Shown: positions 1 through 9,170, numbered from the stretch's first letter. The stretch: 64,000 bases of DNA from a bacterium (GCA_017536545.1 JAFXHF010000007.1:1-64000), one strand, 5' to 3'. A program made the numbers and translations. The notes: generated from the sequence alone by a model not told the origin.

Positions 1-1
1 A

Positions 2-784
2 TATATCGGATACAACGGTGCATCTCAAAGATACTCTGGAGTAGATTCAACACAAAACGGTGGCTTAATCGGTGGAACAGTTACAATGTATAAAGGTAAC
101 TTCTTCAACGCAACAACCGTATCAGTTGGAGCAAACGTAGCCCAAAACCAAACAATGTATGGAAAAGATGACTTTGCAATGTTACTTTCTGGTATTGGTA
201 ACAAAACAGGCTATAACTTTGAATTTAAGGAAGGCAAATTAATCCTTCAACCAAGTATGCTAATGTCATACACTTTTGTTAATACATTCGATTACACAAA
301 CGCAGCAGGCGTAAGAATTGATAACAAACCACTTCACGCCCTACAACTCGCCCCAGGCGTAAAAGTAATTGGAAACTTGAAAAACGGTTGGCAACCATAC
401 GCATCAGTAAGTATGGTATGGAACTTGATGGGCGAAAGTGATGCAACCGCAAATGGCGTGAAATTACCTGAAATGAGCATTAAACCTTATGTTCAATATG
501 GTGTAGGTGTTCAAAAACGCATCAAAGACCACTTTACAGCATATGGTCAAGCAATGATTCAAAACGGTGGCAGAAACGGTATTAGTTTAACAGGCGGTTT
601 CCGTTGGGCATTAGGTAAAAATAAAGATCAAAAGGTTGAAAAAGTTCGCAATGACAAAGTTTCATATACTTCTGGTAAGAAGATCTTAAAACAAATGACA
701 CCAGAACAAAGAATGGCACTTGGCGGGGGTAAATATATGAATACCTCACGTACAGCTAAAGCTGGAAGTTTAAGACAATACTAA
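2..784 (+). CDS. Autotransporter beta-barrel C-terminus (partial, 5' end outside window)
   Basis: The reading frame is open from base 2, so the N-terminus and passenger lie upstream of the window; about 260 residues are visible. Alternating polar and aromatic or small residues in repeated strands (for example PYASVSMVWNLMG, PYVQYGVGVQKRI, FTAYGQAMIQ) and the late GISLTGGFRWALGK strand are typical of an outer-membrane autotransporter barrel. Family knowledge: such barrels anchor or export a surface passenger. About 54 charged, non-barrel residues follow the last predicted strand, which is unusual because these barrels normally end at an aromatic residue. Codons often end in C (aac, ttc, acc), unlike most neighbours, which suggests high expression. 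A terminator follows directly. Confidence 0.75.
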   Translation, partial: YIGYNGASQRYSGVDSTQNGGLIGGTVTMYKGNFFNATTVSVGANVAQNQTMYGKDDFAMLLSGIGNKTGYNFEFKEGKLILQPSMLMSYTFVNTFDYTNAAGVRIDNKPLHALQLAPGVKVIGNLKNGWQPYASVSMVWNLMGESDATANGVKLPEMSIKPYVQYGVGVQKRIKDHFTAYGQAMIQNGGRNGISLTGGFRWALGKNKDQKVEKVRNDKVSYTSGKKILKQMTPEQRMALGGGKYMNTSRTAKAGSLRQY

Positions 785-790
785 AAATAA

Positions 791-822
791 AAAACAACCT
801 CTTGTAACAGGGGTTGTTTTTT
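791..822 (+). terminator. Rho-independent terminator after the autotransporter gene
   Basis: An inverted repeat AAAACAACC / GGTTGTTTT with a loop of about 12 bases lies seven bases after the stop codon and runs into TTTTTT. Confidence 0.85.
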
Positions 823-833
823 ATAAAAGAAAA

Positions 834-956
834 GAGCCGTTAATCGGCTCGTTTGAATTAAGAATAGCTGGAAGTATGAAAAAGATTAATTATATTTAAC
901 GAAAGATATTCTTACTTTAATATTCCTCTGTTGTGGGGTTTTTAAGTAGCCGATTA
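834..956. ncRNA. Possible structured RNA in the 293-base gap 785-1077
   Basis: Two nested inverted repeats are visible: AATCGGCT (843-850) with AGCCGATT (949-956), and inside it TAAGAATA (859-866) with TATTCTTA (907-914). A local hairpin GAGCCG/CGGCTC (834-850) competes with the outer stem. Read on the minus strand, that hairpin is followed by TTTTCTTTT, like a terminator. No open reading frame or RNA family is recognised. It could be a small RNA on the minus strand, a leader of the phosphorylase gene at 1078, or chance pairing in AT-rich DNA. Confidence 0.25.
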
Positions 957-1077
957 TCCTAGTCCTTTGTGAAGTTTTATATAAGGTTTGAAAATTTAGT
1001 TTTATTATTGTAAAATTGTCGTATTAGATTAGAGGTATGTATGCGGTTTTTCGCAAATAAAGGATTAAGGTGAGTAT

Positions 1078-1878
1078 ATGGAAATTTTAAATAAAGCCGA
1101 TATTGGTGTATTTGGTGGTTCAGGTTTTTACAGCTTTTTAGAAGATATTGAAGAAGTAAAAGTTGATACTCCATATGGTGCAACAAGTGACAGTGTATTT
1201 ATTGGTAAAATCGGTAACTATAGAGTTGCTTTTATGCCAAGACATGGTAGAGATCACTCAATTCCTCCGCACTTAGTTAATTTCAGAGCAAACGTTTGGG
1301 CTATGAAACACTTGGGTTGCAAAAGAGTTATTTCACCTTGTGCTGCAGGCTCTCTACAAAAAGAGGTTGAACCAGGGCATTTTGTTATTTGTGATCAATT
1401 CGTTGATTGGACTGATGGTAGAAAAAATACTTTCTACGAAGGACCTGTTGTTCAACACCCATCTCCAGCGGATCCATATTGTCCAGAATTAAGAGAATTA
1501 GCTATTAAAACTGGTAAAGAATTGGGTATTAAGATTCACGAAACTGGTACTGTTGTTGTAATTAATGGTCCAAGATTCTCAACAAAAGCAGAATCTGCTT
1601 TCTTTACTAAACAAGGTTGGCAAGTTATTAATATGACAGCTTTCCCTGAAGCTTATTTAGTAAAAGAAATGAATATGTGTCCACTTAATATTTCGCTAAT
1701 CACTGATTATGATGCAGGTTTAGTTGGTGATGTTCCTCCAGTTTCTCACGAAGCTGTTATGGAAGTGTTTAATAATAACGTGGCTAATTTAAAATCTTTA
1801 TTATTTACTATGATAGAAAATATTCCAGCAGAACAAGAAAATTGTGAATGCTATAAAGCTGTTAATTGCGATTTATAA
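1078..1878 (+). CDS. mtnP: S-methyl-5'-thioadenosine phosphorylase
   Basis: This 266-residue protein matches the trimeric PNP/MTAP family in length and motifs: GGSGFY near residue 13, RHGRDHSIPP at 55-64, NGPRFSTKAES at 163-173 and NMTAFPE at 185-191. The DYD at 210-212 is the acidic pair that selects 6-amino purines, which favours methylthioadenosine over guanosine or inosine. The cytoplasmic enzyme phosphorolyses methylthioadenosine to adenine and methylthioribose-1-phosphate, recycling the by-product of polyamine synthesis. An AAGGTGAG ribosome site supports the ATG. It opens a same-strand run with the membrane genes and trkAH, but no other methionine-salvage gene is adjacent. A purine nucleoside phosphorylase of the same fold is the alternative. 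Confidence 0.88.
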   Translation: MEILNKADIGVFGGSGFYSFLEDIEEVKVDTPYGATSDSVFIGKIGNYRVAFMPRHGRDHSIPPHLVNFRANVWAMKHLGCKRVISPCAAGSLQKEVEPGHFVICDQFVDWTDGRKNTFYEGPVVQHPSPADPYCPELRELAIKTGKELGIKIHETGTVVVINGPRFSTKAESAFFTKQGWQVINMTAFPEAYLVKEMNMCPLNISLITDYDAGLVGDVPPVSHEAVMEVFNNNVANLKSLLFTMIENIPAEQENCECYKAVNCDL

Positions 1879-1890
1879 TAAGGATATTTT

Positions 1891-2256
1891 ATGGCAAAGT
1901 TTATAATTTTTTTGGATAGACTGATATATCTGTATTTATGTTTTGTAATGGGTGCATGTTTAATGTCTTGGATTCCTAACATAAATCCAGATTATCCTCT
2001 ATTCCATTTTATATTTATAGCTGCAGGTTTTAATCTTGTTCCACCAATTTTTGGAATAGGGCTTGGACCTGCTCTTGTTATGGCTGTGTGTGCTTTTATT
2101 TCTTTTGGTTTAGGTAAAATTTATCAAAAGTTTTTTGCAGATAAGGATCAAAAAATTGTAGTAGTTACTCCAGATGAACTTATCCAAAAATTAAAAGAAC
2201 AAGAAGAAAATTTCATTAAAAAAGAAAATGAGGAAAAGAACGATGATAGCGTTTAA
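1891..2256 (+). CDS. Small membrane protein, YggT-like
   Basis: 121 residues with two or three hydrophobic segments (about 5-28, 38-55 and 58-80), followed by a charged cytoplasmic tail rich in K and E. The phrase CLMSWIPNINPDYPLFHFIF resembles the RxxLTWIPG...NP core of YggT proteins, and the next gene is a clearer YggT member, so this looks like a diverged paralogue. YggT proteins are poorly characterised membrane proteins linked to division or osmotic phenotypes in some bacteria. It begins 12 bases after mtnP and its end overlaps the next gene by 14 bases, so it is co-transcribed. Confidence 0.65.
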   Translation: MAKFIIFLDRLIYLYLCFVMGACLMSWIPNINPDYPLFHFIFIAAGFNLVPPIFGIGLGPALVMAVCAFISFGLGKIYQKFFADKDQKIVVVTPDELIQKLKEQEENFIKKENEEKNDDSV

Positions 2257-2539
2257 GATAATTGAAGCAATTGCTAATTGTTTTTATGTGTTCTTACTTA
2301 TGATTTTTGTAAGATGCTTATTAACTTGGATTCCTGGTGTAAATTGGAATAATCCAATACTTAATGCATTACGCTCTGCAGTTGATTTGTATTTGGATTT
2401 GTTCAGAAAAATTATTCCACCTTTAGGAATGTTTGATTTATCACCAATTGTAGCTTCTTTTGTTTTAATTTTTCTAAGAAATGGTATAATTTATGCCGCT
2501 ATTTATATAATGGCTGCATTAGGAATGTTAGGAAATTAG
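2243..2539 (+). CDS. YggT family membrane protein
   Basis: 98 residues with two hydrophobic blocks around FVRCLLTWIPGVNWNNPIL and LSPIVASFVLIFL, the repeat-like layout of YggT (roughly 90-100 residues). I chose the ATG at 2243 over an in-frame ATG at 2228 because GAGGAAAAG lies at the right distance from 2243 and the protein then starts MIAFKIIEAI, as family members do. It overlaps the upstream gene by 14 bases and ends 3 bases before trkA. Translational coupling with the potassium genes suggests a link to ion or osmotic homeostasis, but that is context only. Confidence 0.8.
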   Translation: MIAFKIIEAIANCFYVFLLMIFVRCLLTWIPGVNWNNPILNALRSAVDLYLDLFRKIIPPLGMFDLSPIVASFVLIFLRNGIIYAAIYIMAALGMLGN

Positions 2540-2542
2540 ATT

Positions 2543-3883
2543 ATGAAAATAGTTATATTCGGTGCGACAGAAATTGGTTGCCTTTTAGCAACAGAATTTT
2601 TTGAAGATCACGATATTACGCTTATTGATAAAGAAGAAAATCGAACTGAAGAATTCGATAAGTTAGATATCAGTTTTGTGCATGGGAATGCTACAGATGT
2701 TAAGGTGTTAAAATCTGCGGATATAATCAATGCTGATGTATTTATTGCATGTACCGCTTTAGATGAAGCTAATATTGTAGCGTGTTTAACGGTTAAAAAA
2801 CTTAGTGGTATCAGAACAATTTGTTTTGTATCTAAAGAAGAATATCAAAACGCTATGACAGTTGAGAATAATACAGATTATTTAGGCGATTTCTTTATTG
2901 ATTATATTATCTGGCCAGAAGCTTTATTAACTCAAGAATTATTCCGTATTGTTACTGTCGCACACGCACTTGATGTTGAAAACTTTGCAGATGGTAAAGC
3001 AAGGTTATTAGAATATAGAGTAAAACCTAATTCTTCAATTGTCGGTAAAATGGTTAAAGATTGTGGATTCACTAAAGATACTATTATTGTTGGTATCAAG
3101 CGTGATAGTTTATTGTTCATTCCAAATGGTTTAACTGAAATTAATGCTGATGATAAATTGATATTTATGGGTACTTCTCACTCCTTAGATATTTTAGCTG
3201 GTACTTTCTTCCATGAAAATGAACAGGTTAAATCAGTTGCTATCATTGGTGGTGGTAATGTTGGTTATATGCTTGCAAAAAATCTTGAAGATATGAAGAT
3301 TAAGACTAAGATTATTGAAAAGAATTATGATAGATGTGAGTATTTAGCTCAAGAACTTGATAAAACAATAATTATAAATGGTGATGGTACTAATTTGAGT
3401 CTTTTGGATGAAGAAGAAATTGGAACTTGCGATGTTGCAATTGCCGTGACTAATAATGATGAGCGTAATTTATTATGTTCGTTGTTGGTTAAGCAATTGG
3501 GAGTTAAGAGAGTTATAGCAAGAGTTTCAAAAATTTTAAATATTCCTTTATTTGAAAAAGTGGGTATTGATATAGCTGTTTCTCCTAAAACTTCAGCTAT
3601 CAATGAAGTTAAAAATGATATTGATGAAACCAATGTTGATATTTTGGCTACAGTTGAACAGGGTGAAGCAGAGGTTTTGGAAATCCTTGTTCATGATGAT
3701 TTTAATGATAAAAGGATTATGGATTTGAGATTCCCAGCTCCAGCTATCGTTGGGGTAATCCAGCGTCGTGCAAACGTTATCATTCCTAAAGGTGATACAA
3801 AATTAAAAACACACGATGTTTTAATTATTTTCACAAAAGCTGAAAATGCAAGTAAGGTAAAAGAGTATTTTAAGGTAGCGTAG
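2543..3883 (+). CDS. trkA: Trk potassium uptake regulatory subunit TrkA
   Basis: 446 residues, the usual length of the duplicated TrkA with two Rossmann (RCK-N) and two TrkA-C domains. The first nucleotide-binding loop near residues 7-12 reads GATEIG, with D around 29-31 after the second strand; the second near 233-238 reads GGGNVG. Family knowledge: TrkA is a cytoplasmic ring that binds NAD(H) or ATP and gates TrkH. The stop codon directly abuts the start of trkH, as expected for subunits of one transporter. Confidence 0.95.
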   Translation: MKIVIFGATEIGCLLATEFFEDHDITLIDKEENRTEEFDKLDISFVHGNATDVKVLKSADIINADVFIACTALDEANIVACLTVKKLSGIRTICFVSKEEYQNAMTVENNTDYLGDFFIDYIIWPEALLTQELFRIVTVAHALDVENFADGKARLLEYRVKPNSSIVGKMVKDCGFTKDTIIVGIKRDSLLFIPNGLTEINADDKLIFMGTSHSLDILAGTFFHENEQVKSVAIIGGGNVGYMLAKNLEDMKIKTKIIEKNYDRCEYLAQELDKTIIINGDGTNLSLLDEEEIGTCDVAIAVTNNDERNLLCSLLVKQLGVKRVIARVSKILNIPLFEKVGIDIAVSPKTSAINEVKNDIDETNVDILATVEQGEAEVLEILVHDDFNDKRIMDLRFPAPAIVGVIQRRANVIIPKGDTKLKTHDVLIIFTKAENASKVKEYFKVA

Positions 3884-5347
3884 ATGAGACTAAATTATAT
3901 TACAAGTGCACTAAGTATTATTCTGAAAGATATTGGATGGGTTTCCTTCCTGCCAATTATAGTTGCGTTGTATTATAAAGATTATAATTCTTTTTTGCCG
4001 TTTGTAGTTGCGGGTTTTGTTGCTTTAATTCTAGGTTTTATTCTAGGTTGTTATGGTAAAAGTTCATCATTTGAATCTCTAAATGATATCAAGCGTTCTG
4101 AAGCATTAATGATTGTTTCATTGACTTGGATTACTTTTGGGTTAATAGCAGCGATTCCATACTTGTTCTTTGGCTTTTCTCCAATAAATGCTTTATTTGA
4201 GGGAACCTCAGGGATTACTGCAACTGGTGCTACTATTTTTACTAGATATGATTATCCGCATGCGTTACTATTTTGGCGTTCATTTACTCAATGGTTAGGT
4301 GGTATGGGGATAATTGTTTTATTCGTTGCTATCTTACCACAGTTTGCGGTTGCAGGTCGTCAGATGTTCTTTGCAGAAGTTCCTGGTCCGACTGAAGATA
4401 AATTTACACCAAGAGTTAAAAATACTGCATCTGCTTTATGGATAATTTATGCGGGTTTGACAGTTGCATGTGCTCTGGCTCTATGGCTAGCTGGTATGAA
4501 TCCTTTTGATGCGATTTGTAATGCTTTTTCAACACTTTCGGCTGGTGGTTTTTCGCCACACGAACGAAGTATTGGTGGCTATGGGTCAAACTTGATTAAC
4601 TGGATTATTATTGCATTTATGTTTATTTCTGGTACAAGTTTTGTATTACAATCAAGAGTTCTTACTCGTCGTAAATTGTCATTATTTTGGAAAAGTGAAG
4701 AATTTAAATGTTATTTAACTATAATTTCAGTATTGGCATTGTTGATTGGTTCAATTCTATTTGTTCAACAACATTATTCGTTTTTTGAAGCGTTAACAGC
4801 TTCTGTGTATCAAGTTTTGTCCATTGCTACTTCAACTGGTAGTGCCAGTGAAGATTTTCAGTTATGGTGTTTTGATGCAAAAATATTGTTATTTATGACT
4901 ATGTTTGTAAGTTCATGTTCTGGTTCTGCTGGTGGTGGTATAAAGATTACTCGTTGGATTTTAATATTTAAGTATCTTAAAAATGAACTGTATAAAATTC
5001 TTCATCCTAAAGCTGTTATTGCTATAAAAATTGATGACAGAGTTGTTGCTCCAGATGTAATTAAGCAAACGATATTTTTTGTTTTGTGTTTCTTTGCGTT
5101 ATGGGCAATTACAGTGCTTGCATTGACAATTATTGAACAGAATTTTGTTCTTGGGCTTACTGCAGCTATTTCTGCGATTGGCGATATTGGTCCTGGGATT
5201 GGTGATGTAGTTGGACCTATGGGGAATTATGCGACTCTAAAACCTTTATCTAAAATAATTTTTATCTTTGATATGTATATTGGTCGTTTAGAAATTATCC
5301 CTTTCTTGGTATTGTTCCATAAAGATTTTTGGGCAATTAAGAAATAG
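3884..5347 (+). CDS. trkH: Trk-type potassium channel/transporter subunit TrkH
   Basis: 487 residues with many membrane segments and the four pore-loop repeats of the TrkH/KtrB superfamily; the selectivity-like turns are visible as TSGITATGATIF, STLSAGGFSPH, STSTGSASEDF-like sequence (ATSTGSASED) and SAIGDIGPGIG. It forms the membrane pore for potassium uptake, with TrkA as gating partner. The ATG follows the trkA stop with no gap. The last 11 bases overlap the convergently transcribed methyltransferase gene, so no terminator separates them. Confidence 0.95.
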   Translation: MRLNYITSALSIILKDIGWVSFLPIIVALYYKDYNSFLPFVVAGFVALILGFILGCYGKSSSFESLNDIKRSEALMIVSLTWITFGLIAAIPYLFFGFSPINALFEGTSGITATGATIFTRYDYPHALLFWRSFTQWLGGMGIIVLFVAILPQFAVAGRQMFFAEVPGPTEDKFTPRVKNTASALWIIYAGLTVACALALWLAGMNPFDAICNAFSTLSAGGFSPHERSIGGYGSNLINWIIIAFMFISGTSFVLQSRVLTRRKLSLFWKSEEFKCYLTIISVLALLIGSILFVQQHYSFFEALTASVYQVLSIATSTGSASEDFQLWCFDAKILLFMTMFVSSCSGSAGGGIKITRWILIFKYLKNELYKILHPKAVIAIKIDDRVVAPDVIKQTIFFVLCFFALWAITVLALTIIEQNFVLGLTAAISAIGDIGPGIGDVVGPMGNYATLKPLSKIIFIFDMYIGRLEIIPFLVLFHKDFWAIKK

Positions 5348-6698
5348 AAGGCTTGTGAATAATTGCAACATTTTCAATGTGGTATGTGTGGCAGAACATA
5401 TCAAATGGTTGGATTGATTCAACTGTACAACCTTTTTCTGCTAAGTATTTTAAATCTCGAGCAAGTGTTGCAGGGTTACAGCTTACGTAAATAATATCTT
5501 TTTTAGATAGTCTGAAAGCTTCGTCTAAAGACTCTTGAGTGCAACCTTTACGAGGTGGGTCAAGGATTATTGCATCAAATTTGCGTTTCTCACTTGTAAA
5601 GAATTTTCCTGCATCCATATTATGAATTTCGACATTTGTGATTTTGTTTTCTTTTACAACTTCTCTTGCCATATCACAAGATTCTTTGTTTTCTTCCACA
5701 CTGACAACTTTTTTACATACATCTGAAACACAGATCCCAAAGGTCGTAATCCCTGCATATGCATCTAAAATTATTGGTTCATTGTAGTTGTATTTTATGT
5801 AGTTTTTTACGTATTTGAAGATGTTTTCAGCACTTTTAGGATTGATTTGGAAGAAAGTATTTGCTCCGATTTTGAAAGTCTTATCAATAAGTTGTTCTTT
5901 TACGTAATCTTCGCCGATAATACATTCTGATTTTTGTCCTAATATAACATTTGTTTTTTTACTATTGAAGTTTATACAAACACCTGACACCTCTTCAAAT
6001 TCATTGTATATAGCTTTAGCAAAGTCATTTAGTCTATCAAATGACTTTGTTGCATTAACGACTAAAACAACAAGATTCTTTTCTGTTAATGCAGAGTTTC
6101 TTATTACAACGTGTCTTAAGTCCCCAGTGTGTTTTTTTTCGTTGAAGCCTTGAATTCCAAAATCAAAAGCTTTTTCTCTGATAAATTCTATGATTCTGTC
6201 GCAAATTTCAGGTTGAATTGGACAGTACTTGATATTTACTATTTCGTGAGATTTTGGTTTATAGTAACCTGCTAAAATTCTACCAGAATTTTTTGTTTGT
6301 GACACTGGGTATTGGATTTTTCGTCTGTAATTTTTTATTTCTGGACTTGCAATAGTTGGCAAAATTGATGTATCAAGTCCTGAAATTGTTTTGATTGTTT
6401 CTTCTGTAATTTGATGTTTAATTTTTAGTTGATATTCGTAATCAATAAATTGTAATTGACACGCTCCACAAACTTTTTGCATAGGGCAAATAGGTTTTAC
6501 TCTGTGTGGTGAAGGTTCAATGATTTCAATAATTTGAGCATTTGCAAAATTCTTGTTAACCTTTGTTATTTTAATTTTTACCTTATCCTGAGGGCAAGTA
6601 TTTTCAATGAAAATAACAAAGCCATCAACTTTAGCGATTCCAGCTCCAAGATTTGTAATTTTCTCGATATCAACTATCAGTTCATCATTTACTTTCAT
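5337..6698 (-). CDS. rlmD: 23S rRNA (uracil-5-)-methyltransferase, RumA/RlmD type
   Basis: 453 residues from the chosen start. An N-terminal TRAM-like domain (about 1-60) is followed by iron-sulphur cysteines in CPMQKVCGAC and, later, a further Cys in KYCPIQ. The SAM site DAYAGITTFG and the catalytic region DPPRKGC...YVSCNPATLARDL mark the TrmA/RumA family, which methylates C5 of a uridine in 23S rRNA (U1939 or U747) or tRNA; which target cannot be read from sequence. The start at 6698 (MKVNDELIVDIEKI) fits family N-termini. A TATAAT lies about 7 bases upstream, implying a leaderless message; an in-frame ATG at 6737 would add 13 residues. Confidence 0.88.
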   Translation of the reverse strand: MKVNDELIVDIEKITNLGAGIAKVDGFVIFIENTCPQDKVKIKITKVNKNFANAQIIEIIEPSPHRVKPICPMQKVCGACQLQFIDYEYQLKIKHQITEETIKTISGLDTSILPTIASPEIKNYRRKIQYPVSQTKNSGRILAGYYKPKSHEIVNIKYCPIQPEICDRIIEFIREKAFDFGIQGFNEKKHTGDLRHVVIRNSALTEKNLVVLVVNATKSFDRLNDFAKAIYNEFEEVSGVCINFNSKKTNVILGQKSECIIGEDYVKEQLIDKTFKIGANTFFQINPKSAENIFKYVKNYIKYNYNEPIILDAYAGITTFGICVSDVCKKVVSVEENKESCDMAREVVKENKITNVEIHNMDAGKFFTSEKRKFDAIILDPPRKGCTQESLDEAFRLSKKDIIYVSCNPATLARDLKYLAEKGCTVESIQPFDMFCHTYHIENVAIIHKPSIS

Positions 6699-6792
6699 AA
6701 TTTTATTATATATTAAATATTCTTTATAATTTAACATGTTATTAAAAATATGTTACTATGTATTTAAGCATGATAATAGGGAGAGTGTGTAT

Positions 6793-7662
6793 ATGAAAAA
6801 AGTTCTAATATCATTGATTATGCTTGTGCCACTGATTACAGGTTGTGCAAACGTAGATACAATGTTAACTATAAATGATGATAAGTCTGCAACTGTAGCG
6901 ACATCATTGACATATCAAGGCAATTTATCGAGTAAAGATGATTTGGTAGCGTTAAATATTGCTGATTCATATAAATCATTTATCGATTCAAATTACAAAG
7001 TTGATACTGCATATGGTGCTAAATTGTCAACAATAACTGCAACTAAATCTGTTAAAGATTTGGGCAAATCTGATATTGATTTATCTTCACTTGGTCTTGT
7101 GTCTAATTTGCCAAGTAAAAAATTTGTTGAAGTTAAGAAATCATTCTTATTATCTTCTTTTAACATTGATTGTACTTATGATGCATCTGTTCACGAAAAA
7201 CAATTTAAGAATGTTGTGGCTTCATCAAAAGCTACATCTAAAACAGTTAAGCCAGAGTATTTTCATAAATATGCGGATAAAAAAGATGTTGTAGCTGGTG
7301 ATTTTAGTAAAGAGTTTGCAGATAATTTAGATGAAGATACTAAGCGTTCTATAATGGAATTTTTAAATGAGGTTGAAAAGCCTGTTAAAACTGCTAAAAA
7401 AGCAGAGTTTACTAATTCATTCAGTATTAAAGTTCCATCTATTGCTTCTTATAATAATGCTGACTCAATTGATGGAAATGTTTATACTTGGACTATTAAA
7501 AAAGGTGAAAAAACTAACATTAAATTACAATATGTTCAATATAGCGGTTTTGCAATTGCATTTGTAATTCTATGTGGTGTGTTGTTGCTTGTTATCTTAG
7601 CGGCAAAAATTTTGAAACACGATTCTCAAAAAAGAATAGATAATATTGATAATATCGTGTAA
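6793..7662 (+). CDS. Putative lipoprotein with C-terminal membrane anchor
   Basis: 289 residues. The start at 6793 is supported by AGGGAGAG upstream and gives a lipoprotein signal, MKKVLISLIMLVPLITGC, with the lipidated Cys at residue 18. The mature N-terminus (VDTMLTINDDKSATV) resembles the beta-sheet opening of LppM-type domains, but this is a weak similarity. A second hydrophobic segment near 252-272 is followed by a basic tail (KILKHDSQKR), so both ends appear membrane-attached with a long external domain. It is transcribed divergently from rlmD and followed by a strong terminator. Function unknown. Confidence 0.7.
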   Translation: MKKVLISLIMLVPLITGCANVDTMLTINDDKSATVATSLTYQGNLSSKDDLVALNIADSYKSFIDSNYKVDTAYGAKLSTITATKSVKDLGKSDIDLSSLGLVSNLPSKKFVEVKKSFLLSSFNIDCTYDASVHEKQFKNVVASSKATSKTVKPEYFHKYADKKDVVAGDFSKEFADNLDEDTKRSIMEFLNEVEKPVKTAKKAEFTNSFSIKVPSIASYNNADSIDGNVYTWTIKKGEKTNIKLQYVQYSGFAIAFVILCGVLLLVILAAKILKHDSQKRIDNIDNIV

Positions 7663-7675
7663 TTGTTTGTAATAA

Positions 7676-7704
7676 AAAAAGAGCCTATTGAAGGCTCTTT
7701 TTTT
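7676..7704. terminator. Bidirectional terminator between convergent genes
   Basis: The stem AAAGAGCCT / AGGCTCTTT has a short ATTGA-type loop and is flanked by A-rich and T-rich tracts. It can therefore stop transcription of both the lipoprotein gene and the prepilin-like gene at 7721-8614. Confidence 0.9.
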
Positions 7705-7720
7705 TAAAATTTTTTTTATT

Positions 7721-8614
7721 TTAGTTTTTAGGTGGTACATCGCAACGTTTTGAACCTGTCCAACTTAATCTTACTCCAGCTTGGCATTTTCTATATTCCA
7801 TATTTTTGTTTTTAAGTGCCCAAGCAGTACAAGCAAGACCATTGTTTGATTTTGCATCTGGTTTTTCTCTTAGACAGTTGTAATTGAACTCGAATTCATC
7901 ACCCATAAATCCCATTGGTAGGATGTCGTTACCTGATAGGTAAAATCCAAATACATCAACGCCTAGCATGTTAGGAATTGATGGTCCATTAACGTCAACA
8001 ATGATTTCGCCACATAATGGTCTTTCTAATGGATCTGTTGTCATGATAATATCTTCACAATATGTTGAGTTGGTTTTTAGGGCTACAGATCCTCCATTTA
8101 ATAATGCAAAGTAAGTTACCGATCTTTTAGGATCTGCTGGAGTGTAATCTAGTCTTTTGGTTTTATACTCTTCTGTATATTCATTGTATGTTTTTTTAGT
8201 TCTTATGTATTCATCTCTGTCTCGTTGTTTGAGTGAAGAATCCATTTCCTCTGTTAAAATTTTGGTTGGAGCACCGTTTAAAGTTCTGTACTCAGTTGAT
8301 GCGAAACATCCGTCAGGTGAACTACCGCAAAATGACATTACAGAGGTCTTTTTAGCAATTTCTTTAACTATTGCTTCGGATTTATTATAACTTTCTCTTA
8401 CACTTTCCCAGTCTTGTGGGTACAAATCATCATTTGCTGCTGCAACTTTGCCGAATGCTTCTTGTAGCGTTGTTTGTGCAAGTTGAGCATTTTCGATAAA
8501 TTTAGTTGATCCTTGTTTGTGAATTACGTTTGGTATCATTAATGTAAACAAAAATCCAATTAGAGCCATGACAATCAAAATTTCTGCCATTGTGAATGCT
8601 TTTTTCTTTAACAT
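7721..8614 (-). CDS. Prepilin-like protein (type IV pilin / pseudopilin N-terminus)
   Basis: 297 residues. The N-terminus KKKAFTMAEILIVMALIGFL is a class III prepilin signal: basic leader, cleavage after Ala6, Phe1 and Glu5 of the mature form, then a hydrophobic helix used for assembly. The residue before the cut is Ala rather than the usual Gly. The long C-terminal domain contains several Cys (CGSSPDGC, YCEDI, LCGEI, NYNCL, RKCQAG, KRC) that may pair in the periplasm. It stands alone, with no secretion ATPase or prepilin peptidase beside it, so its apparatus must be elsewhere. Specific role unknown. Confidence 0.78.
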   Translation of the reverse strand: MLKKKAFTMAEILIVMALIGFLFTLMIPNVIHKQGSTKFIENAQLAQTTLQEAFGKVAAANDDLYPQDWESVRESYNKSEAIVKEIAKKTSVMSFCGSSPDGCFASTEYRTLNGAPTKILTEEMDSSLKQRDRDEYIRTKKTYNEYTEEYKTKRLDYTPADPKRSVTYFALLNGGSVALKTNSTYCEDIIMTTDPLERPLCGEIIVDVNGPSIPNMLGVDVFGFYLSGNDILPMGFMGDEFEFNYNCLREKPDAKSNNGLACTAWALKNKNMEYRKCQAGVRLSWTGSKRCDVPPKN

Positions 8615-8750
8615 ACTTACCTCATATTTTCTATATATTTAGTTTAACATTTTTCTTCAAAATTTCATCCTATTAATAATCTATTTAATATTAATAGATG
8701 AGCTTATTTATTTGATAATATGTTATTTTTATTAAATGAAAGGAGATTAT

Positions 8751-9149
8751 ATGAAAAAATTATTATTGTTGTTGTCTTTAATATTACTGTCTGCTCAAAT
8801 TTCTTTGGCTGCTGGATATTGTCCAACAAATGATGAAGTTCAGCTTAAAATGCGACAATTTCAAATGAGATCTATTAAAAATCTTGATACGAGGGTTCCT
8901 ATTGAACAGGTAGAAGCATTAAACAATGAGATGATGCAATATCAAGCAAGTCTTGTTCCAAATTGTGTTCATTATTTTCAAGTAACACAAAATCCAAGTT
9001 GTAATCGTTTAACTACCCTTGCGACAGGTTATATGTTGTTAGATAAAAATAAACAAATTGCAGCTAAAGGTAAGATATTAAATGTTACAAGACCATACCA
9101 AAATGCTTGTCCAACTGAGTATATGACTTTAGAAATGTTTCTAAAATAG
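8751..9149 (+). CDS. Small secreted protein of unknown function
   Basis: 132 residues starting MKKLLLLLSLILLSAQISLA, a clear signal peptide with probable cleavage before AGYC. AAAGGAG lies 5 bases before the ATG at 8751, so the in-frame ATG at 8736, which would put the ribosome site inside the gene, is unlikely. The mature part has four cysteines (GYC, PNC, PSC, NAC), suggesting two disulphides in the periplasm or outside. No family recognised. A bidirectional hairpin follows the gene. Confidence 0.68.
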   Translation: MKKLLLLLSLILLSAQISLAAGYCPTNDEVQLKMRQFQMRSIKNLDTRVPIEQVEALNNEMMQYQASLVPNCVHYFQVTQNPSCNRLTTLATGYMLLDKNKQIAAKGKILNVTRPYQNACPTEYMTLEMFLK

Positions 9150-9170
9150 TTTTGTATGTCTTACAAATAA

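Noticed and set aside
977-1186. A 69-codon minus-strand reading frame over the mtnP start
   Set aside because: It lies mostly antisense to mtnP, is low-complexity His/Leu/Tyr-rich, and lacks a ribosome site; treated as a shadow.
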